64,000 bases of DNA from an uncultured Bariatricus sp. (GCA_934320645.1 CAKRFP010000001.1:62001-126000), one strand, 5' to 3'. Shown: positions 52,808-62,506, counted from the first letter of the stretch. Notes: generated by a model from the letters alone, not told the origin. Made by a program: numbers and translations.

Positions 52808-54226
52808 TTATGCCGCAATTTCTTCTTTTTTCTTCTTATCCATCGTCGAAAGCTCTTTCAGTTCCCGCACCATGAAATACCCACAGACAATTGCTGCAGC
52901 CGCATCTGCAATCGGACCTGCGTACATAACGCCGTCAATTCCCATAAATAGCGGAAAAATCACGATCAGCGGCAGTAAAAAGATAATCTGCCTTGTCAGG
53001 GACATAAATACCCCCAGCTGCGACTTTCCGATGGAGTTGAAAAAGTTCGATGTAACCGGCTGAATCCCATTTACGATCGTAAGGAACATATAGATCCGGA
53101 AATACCGCTCTGAAAACTGAAAATACAACTCACTTCCTGATCCAAATACACTGATAATCTGTCTTGGGAATACCTGAAAACAGAAAAATGCAATCCCGGA
53201 AAGGACCGTTGCTGTTCCAAGCGCAAGCAGATAACTCTTCCGCACACGGTCGTATTTCTCAGCACCATAGTTGAATCCAATGATCGGCTGGATTCCCTGT
53301 GAAATTCCAATGACAAAGGACATAAAGATCATATTCACCTTGGTAATGATTCCCGCACAGGCAAGCGGAATATCGCCGCCATATACGGACTGTGCACCGT
53401 AATGCGCCAGCGTATTATTCAGCACGATCTGTACAACCGTCATCGCAATCTGGTTAAAGCAGGCACTCGCACCGAATTTGAAAATATTCCGGATATGTCT
53501 GCCTGTCATATGGAAACTGTTCTTTGTAAGCCGGATCGTTTTGAAATGAAACATATACCGCAGACTGATGCAAAAAGAAACAATCTGTCCGATGATCGTA
53601 GCAAGCGCTGCTCCGCGCATTCCCATATGCAGTCCGAAAATGAAAATCGGATCCAGGATCGTATTGACAATCGCACCTACCAGCATGGAGGTCATAGAAT
53701 ACCGCGGACTTCCATCGGCAAGGATCAGCTTACTCATTCCTGTATTCGCGATCAGAAACGGGAAGCCAATCGCTGTGATCCGTGTGTATTCCTCCGCATA
53801 CGGAAGCACTTCAGATGTTGCCCCAAAAAATTTCAGCATCGGCGTTAAAAATAATGTAGTAACTGCAAAAAGTGCAATTCCGAAAATCGCCATCAGGCAG
53901 ATCCCGTTCCCCGCGTATTCCGCAGACTCTTTTTCTTCACCCGCACCAAGCTTCAAAGAAAAATTAGTAGCACTTCCGATTCCAAGTAACAAAGAAATGG
54001 CTGTGCAGGAAGTCGACAGAGGAAACGCAATATTCGTCGCCGCATTTCCAAGCATCCCAACACCCTGACCAATGAAAATCTGATCCACGATATTGTACAG
54101 CGCTGTCACCAGCATGGAAATAATGCATGGTATTGCAAATCCGACCAATAATTTTGATTCTTTTTCATATCCAAGTGGATTGTCCTGCTCATTTTCAGCC
54201 GTCTTATTCACTGCATTTTCACTCAT
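52808..54226 (-). CDS. MATE-family efflux transporter (MepA-like)
   Basis: 472 residues, twelve predicted helices, with VDQIFIGQGVGMLGNAA, PLSTSCTAISLLLGIGSATNFSLKLGAG (shown in part as LLLGIGSATNFSLKLGAG) and GISQGIQPIIGFNYGA. These resemble the MepA/VmrA branch that exports cationic drugs. Its promoter overlaps a perfect 10-bp inverted repeat suited to a TetR- or MarR-type repressor, but no such gene is adjacent. Confidence 0.92.
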   Translation of the reverse strand: MSENAVNKTAENEQDNPLGYEKESKLLVGFAIPCIISMLVTALYNIVDQIFIGQGVGMLGNAATNIAFPLSTSCTAISLLLGIGSATNFSLKLGAGEEKESAEYAGNGICLMAIFGIALFAVTTLFLTPMLKFFGATSEVLPYAEEYTRITAIGFPFLIANTGMSKLILADGSPRYSMTSMLVGAIVNTILDPIFIFGLHMGMRGAALATIIGQIVSFCISLRYMFHFKTIRLTKNSFHMTGRHIRNIFKFGASACFNQIAMTVVQIVLNNTLAHYGAQSVYGGDIPLACAGIITKVNMIFMSFVIGISQGIQPIIGFNYGAEKYDRVRKSYLLALGTATVLSGIAFFCFQVFPRQIISVFGSGSELYFQFSERYFRIYMFLTIVNGIQPVTSNFFNSIGKSQLGVFMSLTRQIIFLLPLIVIFPLFMGIDGVMYAGPIADAAAAIVCGYFMVRELKELSTMDKKKKEEIAA

Positions 54227-54312
54227 CTGCTTTTCCTCCCGCTTTTTCTAGCACTATTTTCGTTTCTTCTTATTTATAAGTGTATTTTTCTCACATTGAT
54301 TTTTGCTCAAAT

Positions 54313-54341
54313 ATCTTACAGCAGATTCTGATATTTGTCAA
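54313..54341 (-). promoter_or_regulatory. promoter of the MepA-like MATE gene
   Basis: Consensus TTGACA and TAAGAT separated by 17 bases, about 85 bases before the start codon. Confidence 0.65.
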
Positions 54342-54364
54342 TCAATCAAACTGGTTGATTGATT
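54340..54364. promoter_or_regulatory. inverted-repeat operator over the MATE promoter -35
   Basis: AATCAATCAA-N5-TTGATTGATT, perfect 10-bp arms, TetR-like in form, abutting the -35 of the leftward promoter. Confidence 0.6.
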
Positions 54365-54396
54365 ATATTATTGTACACTTTTTGATGCATTTTCTA

Positions 54397-54426
54397 TTGA
54401 CTTTCCAGCTTCCTTTCCCCTATAAT
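54397..54426 (+). promoter_or_regulatory. promoter of the first AASG-leader protein gene
   Basis: TTGACT and TATAAT separated by 18 bases; the start lies about 35 bases before the start codon. Confidence 0.7.
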
Positions 54427-54468
54427 TACAGTAGTTTAAATACAACAAAATTCAGGAGGTAATTTGTA

Positions 54469-54855
54469 ATGATGAAAACTTATAAAAAACCTGTAATTTC
54501 TATAGATAATGGAATTTCAGAAGGAGTCTATGCTGCAAGTGGTGCAGCTCAGGGAACACTTAATGTTACTTATTATGGTGTATGGGATCGTTGGGGTACT
54601 AATGGTGGAAAAGGTCTTGCAATGGCGAATTGGTCTGATATTGATGGTACGATTACATTGAATATCAACTTTAATGATACCATTGATGGGGCAGAAACAG
54701 ATGATGCTTCTGTTCAGGTATCTTGGTCAAACAAAACTGCAACATTTACTTTTGCAAGTACTGCATCTAACCCACTCACAATAGGTATCCATTTGGATCA
54801 TGGAACATCTATTGATAATCTGAAAATGACAGGGTTTACCTATTCAGTAAATTAG
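54469..54855 (+). CDS. AASG-leader small protein 1
   Basis: 128 residues. Residues 2-25 (KTYKKPVISIDNG, then SEGVYAASG) form a leader shared with the two genes that follow; it has no hydrophobic signal sequence. The rest is rich in Asn, Gly, Thr and Asp with alternating strand patterns (TITLNINF, ASVQVSWSNKTATFTF), suggesting an all-beta fold, and contains no cysteine. AGGAGG ribosome site nine bases upstream of ATG, identical in layout to gene 3. I do not recognise a described family; a leader-processed exported protein is my inference. Confidence 0.8.
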   Translation: MMKTYKKPVISIDNGISEGVYAASGAAQGTLNVTYYGVWDRWGTNGGKGLAMANWSDIDGTITLNINFNDTIDGAETDDASVQVSWSNKTATFTFASTASNPLTIGIHLDHGTSIDNLKMTGFTYSVN

Positions 54856-54870
54856 TAATCATTTTTATAT

Positions 54871-54905
54871 ATACAACAGCTTTTTTTGAAGCTGTTGTAT
54901 TTTTA
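54871..54905 (+). terminator. terminator after AASG-leader gene 1
   Basis: Perfect 12-bp stem ATACAACAGCTT and its complement, 6-base loop, T6. Confidence 0.85.
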
Positions 54906-54938
54906 TTGTACAAAATTGCACTTTCTTCTCGATAAATA

Positions 54939-54966
54939 TTGACACTTTTTCTCAGCATGATATTCT
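54939..54966 (+). promoter_or_regulatory. promoter before AASG-leader genes 2 and 3
   Basis: TTGACA and TATTCT separated by 16 bases, about 65 bases before gene 2. Confidence 0.5.
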
Positions 54967-55036
54967 ATTAGAAAGAAACAGTTTCATCTTTATTTTTATT
55001 ACATTATATAGTCTATTTTTGTAATGAGAATTATCT

Positions 55037-55406
55037 ATGAAATTATATAAGAAACCGATCATCTCTATCGATGCCGGGATAGCCGAAGGGATTTATGCTG
55101 CAAGTGGCAATACAACAGGGTATTCCTGTAAGTTTTTTGCGATATGATGGAGATTGGGGAAATGGTGGTACTGCTGTTTATTCCGTAGATCTCAGTTCTT
55201 TAAATCGAAGTCAGTTAACTGTTGTTCTGACATTCAATATGGATATCAACGGGGGCTGGGGTGGAGGAGCTTCTTGTGCTGTAAGCAGTAAATATTTAAC
55301 ATTAAATTGGTATTCTGCTCCTGAAAGTGCAGAAATTTCTGTACAAATACAGGGAGCTGATGTTAGACAATTAGAATGTACTAATTATTCTTATTCAAAT
55401 AACTAA
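55037..55406 (+). pseudogene. AASG-leader small protein 2, frameshifted at a T6 run
   Basis: The leader MKLYKKPIISIDAGIAEGIY-AASG is in one frame. After GYSCKF the frame hits UGA, whereas the next frame carries the rest (RYDGDWGNGGTAVYSVDL, then LTVVLTFNMDINGGWGGG). Removing one T from the T6 at 55133-55138 restores a single protein of about 122 residues reading CKFLRYDGDW. Its ribosome site is weaker than in genes 1 and 3. It could be decayed, phase-variable, or a sequencing error. The C-terminal half resembles protein 1 in pattern (DxWG then Gly-rich strands). Confidence 0.7.
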
Positions 55407-55431
55407 TTTACATATGAGGAGGTAATTTATA

Positions 55432-55845
55432 ATGAAAACTTATTCAAAACCAATCGTAACTATAGACAATGGATTAGCCGAAGGCGTGTACGCTGCAAGT
55501 GGATGTTTAGTAGGCCGAATTGCTGATGAAAGCTATGAAGGAGGTATGGGCAATAAGTATCGTTTTGCTGTCTATTACACCCATGAAACTACAGAACATT
55601 CTAATAATGCACAGACTGTAGTTGTAAAATTAAATGCACCTGTAAAGGTCGTAGATGGTAGTGCTCAGAATTTTCTTCAGAGTGGTAACGGAACCGACAC
55701 CTTAACATTTGTAAGAACTTCTTATATGAATAAAAGTGGTGCTGATCAAGGTATGTTCAATGTTGTTGTACAGCCTGTTGTTGGTGATGCAAGCAGCTTA
55801 AAAGCAACTCTTGTTTCTGTAACTGATACAGGTTATACTGTCTAA
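55432..55845 (+). CDS. AASG-leader small protein 3
   Basis: 137 residues. The leader MKTYSKPIVTIDNGLAEGVY-AASG matches genes 1 and 2. The following region (CLVGRIADESYEGGMGNKYRF, shown in part as GRIADESYEGGMGNKY) is different in sequence but again predicted mostly beta, with TVVVKLNAPVKVVDGSAQ and TLTFVRTS. One Cys directly follows the leader. Strong GAGGAGG ribosome site with the same spacing as gene 1. It lies 25 bases after gene 2 and before a strong terminator. Confidence 0.8.
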   Translation: MKTYSKPIVTIDNGLAEGVYAASGCLVGRIADESYEGGMGNKYRFAVYYTHETTEHSNNAQTVVVKLNAPVKVVDGSAQNFLQSGNGTDTLTFVRTSYMNKSGADQGMFNVVVQPVVGDASSLKATLVSVTDTGYTV

Positions 55846-55857
55846 TTTTTAAATTAC

Positions 55858-55896
55858 AAGATTCTGTGAAGCAATATATCTTCACAGAATCTTTTT
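55858..55896 (+). terminator. terminator after AASG-leader gene 3
   Basis: Perfect 14-bp stem AAGATTCTGTGAAG and its complement, 8-base loop, T6. It separates the rightward small-protein genes from the leftward protease operon. Confidence 0.9.
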
Positions 55897-55904
55897 TCAT
55901 TTTC

Positions 55905-57749
55905 CTATTTCTTATTATCTGTCCATACTTCCTCACTAATTGCCACAATATACTGTTTTCCGTCTTTTCTCTTAACATGTGCCACTTTCGAATATTTTTT
56001 CCCACCATAAATATCTGTCACAACCAATCGGGTCTGATAATCTCCATCCGGCACATCTGCAACTGAAAATTTTTCTTTTCCAGTGTAAACTCCGCCTTTT
56101 ATCCCCTCGCATAATTGTTTTGTCCCATCTGATAGAAGTTCATAGAACATAACCTTCCATTCATCCCCAGGATCTACCATCTCCATTCTGGATATCTGAT
56201 TCCCATCGGTACTTATGAATCCCAGTGTATGAAATCTACGTTTATTACTGTCATATGTAAAGCGCACAGTCCCCGCCTGTCCATTCACTCTACAGGTGGC
56301 GGCAAAAGTAGAAATATCATCTCTTTTATCAATCGGATAACAACAGATAAATTCACCGCCAAACTGAATCCAGCGTCCTTTAAATGAACTGGTAAATCCT
56401 CCACTCTTATCTGCCTTCACATCTGTATCTGCCCCGTAAGATATCCATCTGGAATAACCGTCCGCCCGTGTATAGTAGTAATATGCCTCATATTCCACTC
56501 TCTGTACATATTTTAAAGAAGCTGTGCTTAACTGGATATGTAATTCTCCATCCATTGCACTTCCGCTGTCGGTGAATACAATCATCTTTCCACCAACTGC
56601 TTCTCCATAATTTTTCTTCAGAAAATCTGCATATTCTGGGACAGGTGTATTTTCCAGATATGTATACAGATTCGAAACTCCGGATACTGGATAATAGATA
56701 CTTAGTCCACTTACTCCACGTTTCATCTTACCTGACATCGTTGTAATACTCTGCCCCAATAGTTCGTTCAATTCAGTAAAACCCAGATTACCGGCAAAAC
56801 TTCCCAGATCAATCATTTCGGAATATCCTTCGCTCTCTGTATTCATACCAAAATGAATCGCATCTGATGCCGCATCCACAATCCACTTATTCTCTTTTCC
56901 CTCTTCCATAAGTCTGACTAATTTCTGGAAATTTTCTTCCACTTCTTTTATCAAATCCAGCCGGATGTGTGAAATCGTATAACCGTAATTCTGCTTTTTC
57001 ATGCACTTATCTGCATACGCTTCCATCATTTTTTCATAAAAATCCGATGTTCCAAGTCTCTCTGCTATCTTTTTATAGTCCCATCCATACATGGATTCAA
57101 TTTCCTGGCTGGCAATCATATTTTCGGCATATCGCGCAGTAATGATTGCCGTATCCAGATTAGCTCCAAGACAAAGGTCATATCCGACAAATGCATATTT
57201 TCGTCCCAGTAATTTTCTTCCCGCATCCAAAGCCTCATCCAGTTCGGTAATCCTCATGATATCCATCTGGTAATTTTCATCACAGCAGATACCACGTGCT
57301 GAACCGCCTCCATGATCCCACAAAATAACACTTTGCTCACTTTTGGGATATTCATTCGCACAAAATATGAGAAAATCAGCCAGTGTCCTTCCATTTCCCA
57401 TATTTGCCTGTGGCAATTGTTCCAGCAACACCAGTTCACCCTTCTCTATCTTCCATCGATTGATACTGTCTGATGGAATGTTATGTCTCCGCCATGAAGA
57501 TGCTCCGCCTGTCTGTAAAATAATCTGCACATTTTCAGGCAGATGAGCTGCCAGCAACTCATCAATGTTTTTGCTGGCAGCTCCCCGCTTTGTCTCCAGA
57601 TCACTTCCACACATATAAATGCAAAGAGTGTAGGTTCCATCCGTCTTATTTGTTTTCTCTTTCCATAAAGCCAGACATCCGAAGACGATTAAAAAACTTA
57701 TTAAAATGCTCCCTGCTGCTTTTAATTTTACTATTTTTTTCATCCTCAT
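55905..57749 (-). CDS. membrane-anchored clostripain-family (C11) peptidase
   Basis: 614 residues. A membrane anchor lies at about 12-29, followed by a C11 caspase-like domain with catalytic His146 in ILWDHGGGSARG and Cys193 in GYDLCLGANLDTA. The family cleaves after Arg/Lys and is often self-activated. A C-terminal region of about 230 residues (from about 385) looks like one or two beta domains. Coupled to the lipoprotein gene by a 4-base ATGA overlap. It ends nine bases from the terminator of the AASG-leader genes, and it is a candidate to process them or other secreted proteins. Confidence 0.88.
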   Translation of the reverse strand: MRMKKIVKLKAAGSILISFLIVFGCLALWKEKTNKTDGTYTLCIYMCGSDLETKRGAASKNIDELLAAHLPENVQIILQTGGASSWRRHNIPSDSINRWKIEKGELVLLEQLPQANMGNGRTLADFLIFCANEYPKSEQSVILWDHGGGSARGICCDENYQMDIMRITELDEALDAGRKLLGRKYAFVGYDLCLGANLDTAIITARYAENMIASQEIESMYGWDYKKIAERLGTSDFYEKMMEAYADKCMKKQNYGYTISHIRLDLIKEVEENFQKLVRLMEEGKENKWIVDAASDAIHFGMNTESEGYSEMIDLGSFAGNLGFTELNELLGQSITTMSGKMKRGVSGLSIYYPVSGVSNLYTYLENTPVPEYADFLKKNYGEAVGGKMIVFTDSGSAMDGELHIQLSTASLKYVQRVEYEAYYYYTRADGYSRWISYGADTDVKADKSGGFTSSFKGRWIQFGGEFICCYPIDKRDDISTFAATCRVNGQAGTVRFTYDSNKRRFHTLGFISTDGNQISRMEMVDPGDEWKVMFYELLSDGTKQLCEGIKGGVYTGKEKFSVADVPDGDYQTRLVVTDIYGGKKYSKVAHVKRKDGKQYIVAISEEVWTDNKK

Positions 57750-60481
57750 TGATTCAGTAATGCTTTATACATATAATATTTTCCATCTCCCTGTTGGAAA
57801 GATATCATCAAATCTTCTCTGTTTACAGAAGGATCGTTATCATATGATGAAGCGGTTCTTCTCTCTCCGGTAAAATCTGTCGGCATAACTACGTATTCTG
57901 CATCCATATATCCGGCCAGATACTGATCCCGGTTATCTCTCGTCGTCTCACCTTCAAACTGGTAAGAATCTTTTGCCATATTGAACAAACATACTGTTCC
58001 ATCCGCCGGAACTGCATATGTATCTCCCAGGTTACTGAATAATAAAGTCATCTCCTCATCCATTGTCCGGCCAGTCATCCGATTTTCAAATTTATCCTTC
58101 TGTTCAGCTGTCATATGTGTTATAAATGCTCTGTTATGAATATCCTGCCATCTGTTTTTCATAAGTTCCACTACCTGAGAATAATTTGCACAATTACCAA
58201 TTTCATCATCTGAAATCAAAAATGGTTCTGCAGCTACATATGACTTTGTTACATAACAATATGCTGTGTCTGTCCGTTCACCTACATTATTGATTTCCGC
58301 CTCAATAATTGCATTCGCCTTTTCATATTCTGCTGTAATTGCCTTAAATGCATTGTTTCCCGGATAATTCCATACATCATAATATGTGCATAGCATAGAA
58401 TATCCGTAGTCAACTACATATCTTGCAAGAGCTCTGTACGCTTCCCGATATGACTGGGATGATGCGTCAAAATTAAAGGCATATGTACACAAAGTATCAT
58501 AATCTCTAAATGGATTATCTTCAGGTTGGCTCCGGACCATCGCGGTTGTTACATCGATCAACGCATTTTCAAGATCCGTAAATTTATTTTTTGCATTATC
58601 AAAATATGGATTATGTTTCTCATCCCCATCCAGAATCACTTCTCGTGCTTTTTTGCTATATTCTTTCCATTCATCGTAAGCTTCATCACCTGGCTTCAGA
58701 TCATCCGTAAATGGAGCCGAAGGTTCTTTTAATCCATCTGTTCCTGTCACATTCCGCAAATTCTGATAAATTCCTGCGCAAACATTTGTTTTCACTTTTA
58801 ATTTATCCACCAAAGCACTAAAACTTGTCACTCTGTCTTTATAGGTCTCTTCCAGCAGTTTATCAAGTGATTTATTCTGCTCAGCCAGTGTATCGTTGAT
58901 CTTATTCACACCATCCTGAAGCTGCTGCAACTGTTTCGACTGTTCGGACTGCACCACACCAAAATATTCCAGAATCGAAATACTCGTCTTCACTGCACCG
59001 GTCACACTGGATGCTACACCGGATGCACTGTTGATTGCCTGATAGAATGGATTATTCGTCAGCATATCTACTGTCTCAGATATCGCACTGATCGCATCTC
59101 CAAATCCTTTTCCCATCGTATCCTGTGTATAGCCTCTTGTATAGGAAGTCTCTGTATCTTTTTCTTCTCCCCAGACATTTACCATTGTACCAGAAGCTGC
59201 CGTTACCGTTCCTGACAGATTCATTGTATCTACGCTCAGCTCCCCTGCCGGTATCTCCATGATCAGTTCTACATTTCCATCGTCCTGAAGATCTACAGAT
59301 CTGATTTTTCCTTTTGAAAAATCACTTCCAAGTGCAAAATTTTCCTTTGTAATATTCTCAACGAATGTTCCCTGCTGTGGCATCAAAATTAAGGTAAATA
59401 CAAGCTTTCCTTCTTCCTCATCTGCATAATCAAATACCGGATAAAAAGAGGCTTCTGATGTTGTAAGAAATCCAGAAAGTTCCTGCCCGGTATTCGTTGC
59501 ATCCGCTTTAATATCAAGCACCTTCCCATCCAATATTTCTATGGATTGATTTATGGTTTCTGCCTTATTATCCACCGAAATCTGAACAACTGTTTCCTGA
59601 TCACTTTTTCTCTCCACTTTTTCTACTTTTAATCCTTCTATCACAAAACTTTCTGTTTTTACTTCCGAAGCAAATGCTCCGCCACTTAACAGAACCGGTA
59701 TAGAAAGCATGCCATCTTTGATTTCCAGATTATCTCTCGATATACCGACTGCAGTATCTTCTACTGCTATTACTGTACTGACATCGCCATATCCATTCTC
59801 AACTCCGCCGCGACCTACACTGACCGTACCTCCAAGATAAACATTGGTATAGGAATCTCTCTTCATCTCTCCAGTCAATTCTACTGTAAGGTTCTTTTTC
59901 CCTGCTGAAACCAGATTCACTTTCATCCTTTCAAAAGAGCCTCCTGTGTGAATATCTTCAGCTGTAATCTCATCGGAAAACGTCGTCCCGGTCAAAGCCA
60001 TCTGAAGCTGGATTTTCTCTTCCCATGGATAAACTGTATCTCTGTCACTCTGCAAAAAATATGTATCATAAGAAACCGGCACAAAAGCAGACGCCTCTTC
60101 CTGCCCTTTTACACTTACAAAATAAGCTCCTGTCGCATTTTCAGCTGCATTCTTGTCTTCAAAATTTACTTGCAGATTATGCTTTCCTCTTACATCAATT
60201 TCCTTTACCTCTGCCTGTTCCTGATTAATTTTTGTTCCTGCCTCTTCCCCGACATCCTGCATGGTATAGTAATACACCTGAATATCATCTGCTGTCGTTT
60301 TTCTGGAAAGTGTGACATCTGGAAGCGAGACTCTGGTTGAATAAATACCTCTGCTGTTATAATTGAGTTTTTCTGTTGTCTGTGCTTCTTCTTTTGTCTG
60401 ACATCCAACAACCGTTCCTGCCACATATACCAGACATAATAACTGTGCTACACAGGCACGTGTGCGTTTTTTCATCTTCAT
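57746..60481 (-). CDS. very large lipoprotein of unknown function
   Basis: 911 residues. The lipoprotein signal ends TVVGC (Cys27). Residues about 50-440 form repeating beta segments with phrases like VEKVERKSDQETVVQISVDN and KSFVIEG, reminiscent of bacterial surface beta-sandwich repeats. About 480-620 contains a hydrophobic, glycine-rich part and a coiled coil (SKQLQQLQDGVNKINDTLAE). The rest is mainly helical. No catalytic motif or known domain recognised. First gene of the two-gene unit with the C11 protease, so surface display beside a protease is likely. Confidence 0.8.
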   Translation of the reverse strand: MKMKKRTRACVAQLLCLVYVAGTVVGCQTKEEAQTTEKLNYNSRGIYSTRVSLPDVTLSRKTTADDIQVYYYTMQDVGEEAGTKINQEQAEVKEIDVRGKHNLQVNFEDKNAAENATGAYFVSVKGQEEASAFVPVSYDTYFLQSDRDTVYPWEEKIQLQMALTGTTFSDEITAEDIHTGGSFERMKVNLVSAGKKNLTVELTGEMKRDSYTNVYLGGTVSVGRGGVENGYGDVSTVIAVEDTAVGISRDNLEIKDGMLSIPVLLSGGAFASEVKTESFVIEGLKVEKVERKSDQETVVQISVDNKAETINQSIEILDGKVLDIKADATNTGQELSGFLTTSEASFYPVFDYADEEEGKLVFTLILMPQQGTFVENITKENFALGSDFSKGKIRSVDLQDDGNVELIMEIPAGELSVDTMNLSGTVTAASGTMVNVWGEEKDTETSYTRGYTQDTMGKGFGDAISAISETVDMLTNNPFYQAINSASGVASSVTGAVKTSISILEYFGVVQSEQSKQLQQLQDGVNKINDTLAEQNKSLDKLLEETYKDRVTSFSALVDKLKVKTNVCAGIYQNLRNVTGTDGLKEPSAPFTDDLKPGDEAYDEWKEYSKKAREVILDGDEKHNPYFDNAKNKFTDLENALIDVTTAMVRSQPEDNPFRDYDTLCTYAFNFDASSQSYREAYRALARYVVDYGYSMLCTYYDVWNYPGNNAFKAITAEYEKANAIIEAEINNVGERTDTAYCYVTKSYVAAEPFLISDDEIGNCANYSQVVELMKNRWQDIHNRAFITHMTAEQKDKFENRMTGRTMDEEMTLLFSNLGDTYAVPADGTVCLFNMAKDSYQFEGETTRDNRDQYLAGYMDAEYVVMPTDFTGERRTASSYDNDPSVNREDLMISFQQGDGKYYMYKALLNQ

Positions 60482-60681
60482 ACTTTCCCACCTCTCCTCA
60501 CTGAATTTTCTTTCGTTTTATGGACTCAGTGTAACATGATTCTTTTTGTTTAACATCGTACCTTTTCACACAAAAATGGAATTTATTTTAACAAATAATC
60601 GTTTTTTGCGAATTTGCTATTTGCAAACTTGCAATTTTGTATTTTTTCTCTTTTTTAATTTCAAAACACCAGATTACTATC
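60482..60681. other. AT-rich intergenic region
   Basis: Leader of the 911-residue lipoprotein gene. No promoter with both boxes was convincing; a long T-rich tract and a small TTGCAAACTTGCAA dyad (about 60621-60634) are the only features. Confidence 0.4.
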
Positions 60682-60720
60682 AAAAAAGCGGAGCATTCTA
60701 TCTCAAACAGAACACTCCGC
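60682..60720 (-). terminator. terminator of the ABC exporter operon
   Basis: GCGGAG/CTCCGC and TTCT/AGAA stems with G-T in the middle, then T6, 17 bases past the ABC stop. Confidence 0.8.
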
Positions 60721-60736
60721 CATCTAAAAAAATTAT

Positions 60737-62506
60737 TTAAAAATCCCTTACCATCATATCAATTTCTTCTTTTTCAAGTACCTGACACTTCTTATCCCGA
60801 ATCGCATACACCCTTGTACAGATATTCAGCACCGTCGGTCTGTGAGTCGTCACAATACAGGTTCTCGGATAGGTATCCGCCATAATATTTTTCAATACCC
60901 GCCGCTCCGTTGCCACATCCAGTGCAGAGGTTGCTTCGTCCAGAAGCAGGATCGGAGATTTTCTCAGAAGTGCTCTTGCAATTGAAAGCCGCTGCGCCTG
61001 TCCTTCCGAGAAACCACCGCCGCGCTCTTTTACCACACTGTTGATTCCATCCGGAAGCTTTTCCACAAATTCCCAGGCCTCTGCAAGTTTCAATGCCTCA
61101 ACCACTTCTTCATCTGTCGCATCTGGCTTTACATTTCGCAGATTTTCCGCAATCGTACCGGAGAACATGGTATTTCCCTGCGGCACATAGGAAAATAATT
61201 TTCTGGTAGACGGCGACATCTCAATCTTTTTACTCCGGTCTTCCCCGGCGCACACCCATTCTTCTCCACTCTGGGGTTTTAACAGGGATAAGATCAAGCG
61301 CAGCATCGTGGTCTTTCCTTCTCCGGACGGTCCGACAAGAGCCACGATCTCATGCGGATAAGCCTCCACTGTCGCATGTTCAAATACCTGTGTTCCCGAA
61401 TTGTACCGATAGGTCAGCTCCTGCATATTCAGTCCGATTCCTCCGGTACGATATTTCTTTTCAAATGCCTTTACCTTGTTATCCCTGCTGTAATCTTCCT
61501 GTGGCATCTCCACAATATCCATCAGACGACCTGCAGAGATGGTCAGCGAAATCGCCGATGGAATCAGTCCGGTAAGTGAATTGACAGAACTGGTAAGATT
61601 TCCCGAAAGTGACAGGAACATCGTCATCGTACCGTAACTGATCACACCGCTCCATACGCGGTAGATTCCCCACCCATAACAGCTGTAGGACACAACAAAT
61701 CCGATCAGAGACATCAGGATTGAAGTCAGCATTGACATTTTCTGAAATTCCAGTCTCATCCCGATATATTCCTGTTGCAGATTTTTCAGCCGGTCGATAT
61801 AAAATGAGATCAGATCGAATGCCTTGATCGTCTGGATATTGGAAAATGTTTCCTGATTGAATCCGTAAAGCTTTGCATTCATCTGCGCACTTCGTTCATT
61901 GTTATTCCGCATTCTCCGAAGGAGAGGTCTTGAAAGCAATGCACTGAATGGAATCCCGATCAATGCAAATACAGCAAATGTCGGATCATAGTAGACAACG
62001 ATTGCCAGTGAACTGAAAAAACGCACCGTATAAATGATCAGATTGGGAATCCAGTTCAGGATCCCGCTTGAAATATTGGATGCATCTGAACTCCATCTGG
62101 TCACCAGATCGCCGGTATGATATGCCGTCAGCGATTCCCAGTCTGTCACCATCATTTTTGCAAAAATATCATTCTTAATCTCTGCATCTACCTTCAGATT
62201 GATAAAGGTTGACGCATAACCGGATGCCTGAGAAACCAGTATATTTGCAATCGAAAAACCGATCATCGCCGCAAAAGTACTGAGCAGTTTCCCAGTCTGA
62301 TGCCCGGTAATGATATCTACCAGATCCTTCGAGATCAGACTTGAAATCAGAGAGACCCCGGTTCCGACAAGTCCGAGTGCCGTATACAGAATCATCGCCT
62401 TCCAGTAACGCCTCGCATATTGATAAATCCATTTTGTCTGGATCCACATCTTCTGAAACGTCCCCGCTTTCAGATGTTTCCAGAATAACTGTATTTTCTC
62501 TTTCAT
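60737..62506 (-). CDS. ABC exporter, fused membrane and ATP-binding domains
   Basis: 589 residues with an N-terminal type-1 exporter membrane domain (six helices, about 35-320) and an ATP-binding domain (about 355-585). Walker A is GPSGEGKTT (392-400), the signature is FSEGQ (499-503, variant of LSGGQ) and Walker B is ILLLDEAT with Glu524. It lacks an N-terminal C39 peptidase, so substrates with leaders must be cleaved by another enzyme. Directly adjacent to the PqqD/kinase gene (stop and start touch); it probably exports the AASG-leader proteins or a product made from them. Confidence 0.93.
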   Translation of the reverse strand: MKEKIQLFWKHLKAGTFQKMWIQTKWIYQYARRYWKAMILYTALGLVGTGVSLISSLISKDLVDIITGHQTGKLLSTFAAMIGFSIANILVSQASGYASTFINLKVDAEIKNDIFAKMMVTDWESLTAYHTGDLVTRWSSDASNISSGILNWIPNLIIYTVRFFSSLAIVVYYDPTFAVFALIGIPFSALLSRPLLRRMRNNNERSAQMNAKLYGFNQETFSNIQTIKAFDLISFYIDRLKNLQQEYIGMRLEFQKMSMLTSILMSLIGFVVSYSCYGWGIYRVWSGVISYGTMTMFLSLSGNLTSSVNSLTGLIPSAISLTISAGRLMDIVEMPQEDYSRDNKVKAFEKKYRTGGIGLNMQELTYRYNSGTQVFEHATVEAYPHEIVALVGPSGEGKTTMLRLILSLLKPQSGEEWVCAGEDRSKKIEMSPSTRKLFSYVPQGNTMFSGTIAENLRNVKPDATDEEVVEALKLAEAWEFVEKLPDGINSVVKERGGGFSEGQAQRLSIARALLRKSPILLLDEATSALDVATERRVLKNIMADTYPRTCIVTTHRPTVLNICTRVYAIRDKKCQVLEKEEIDMMVRDF

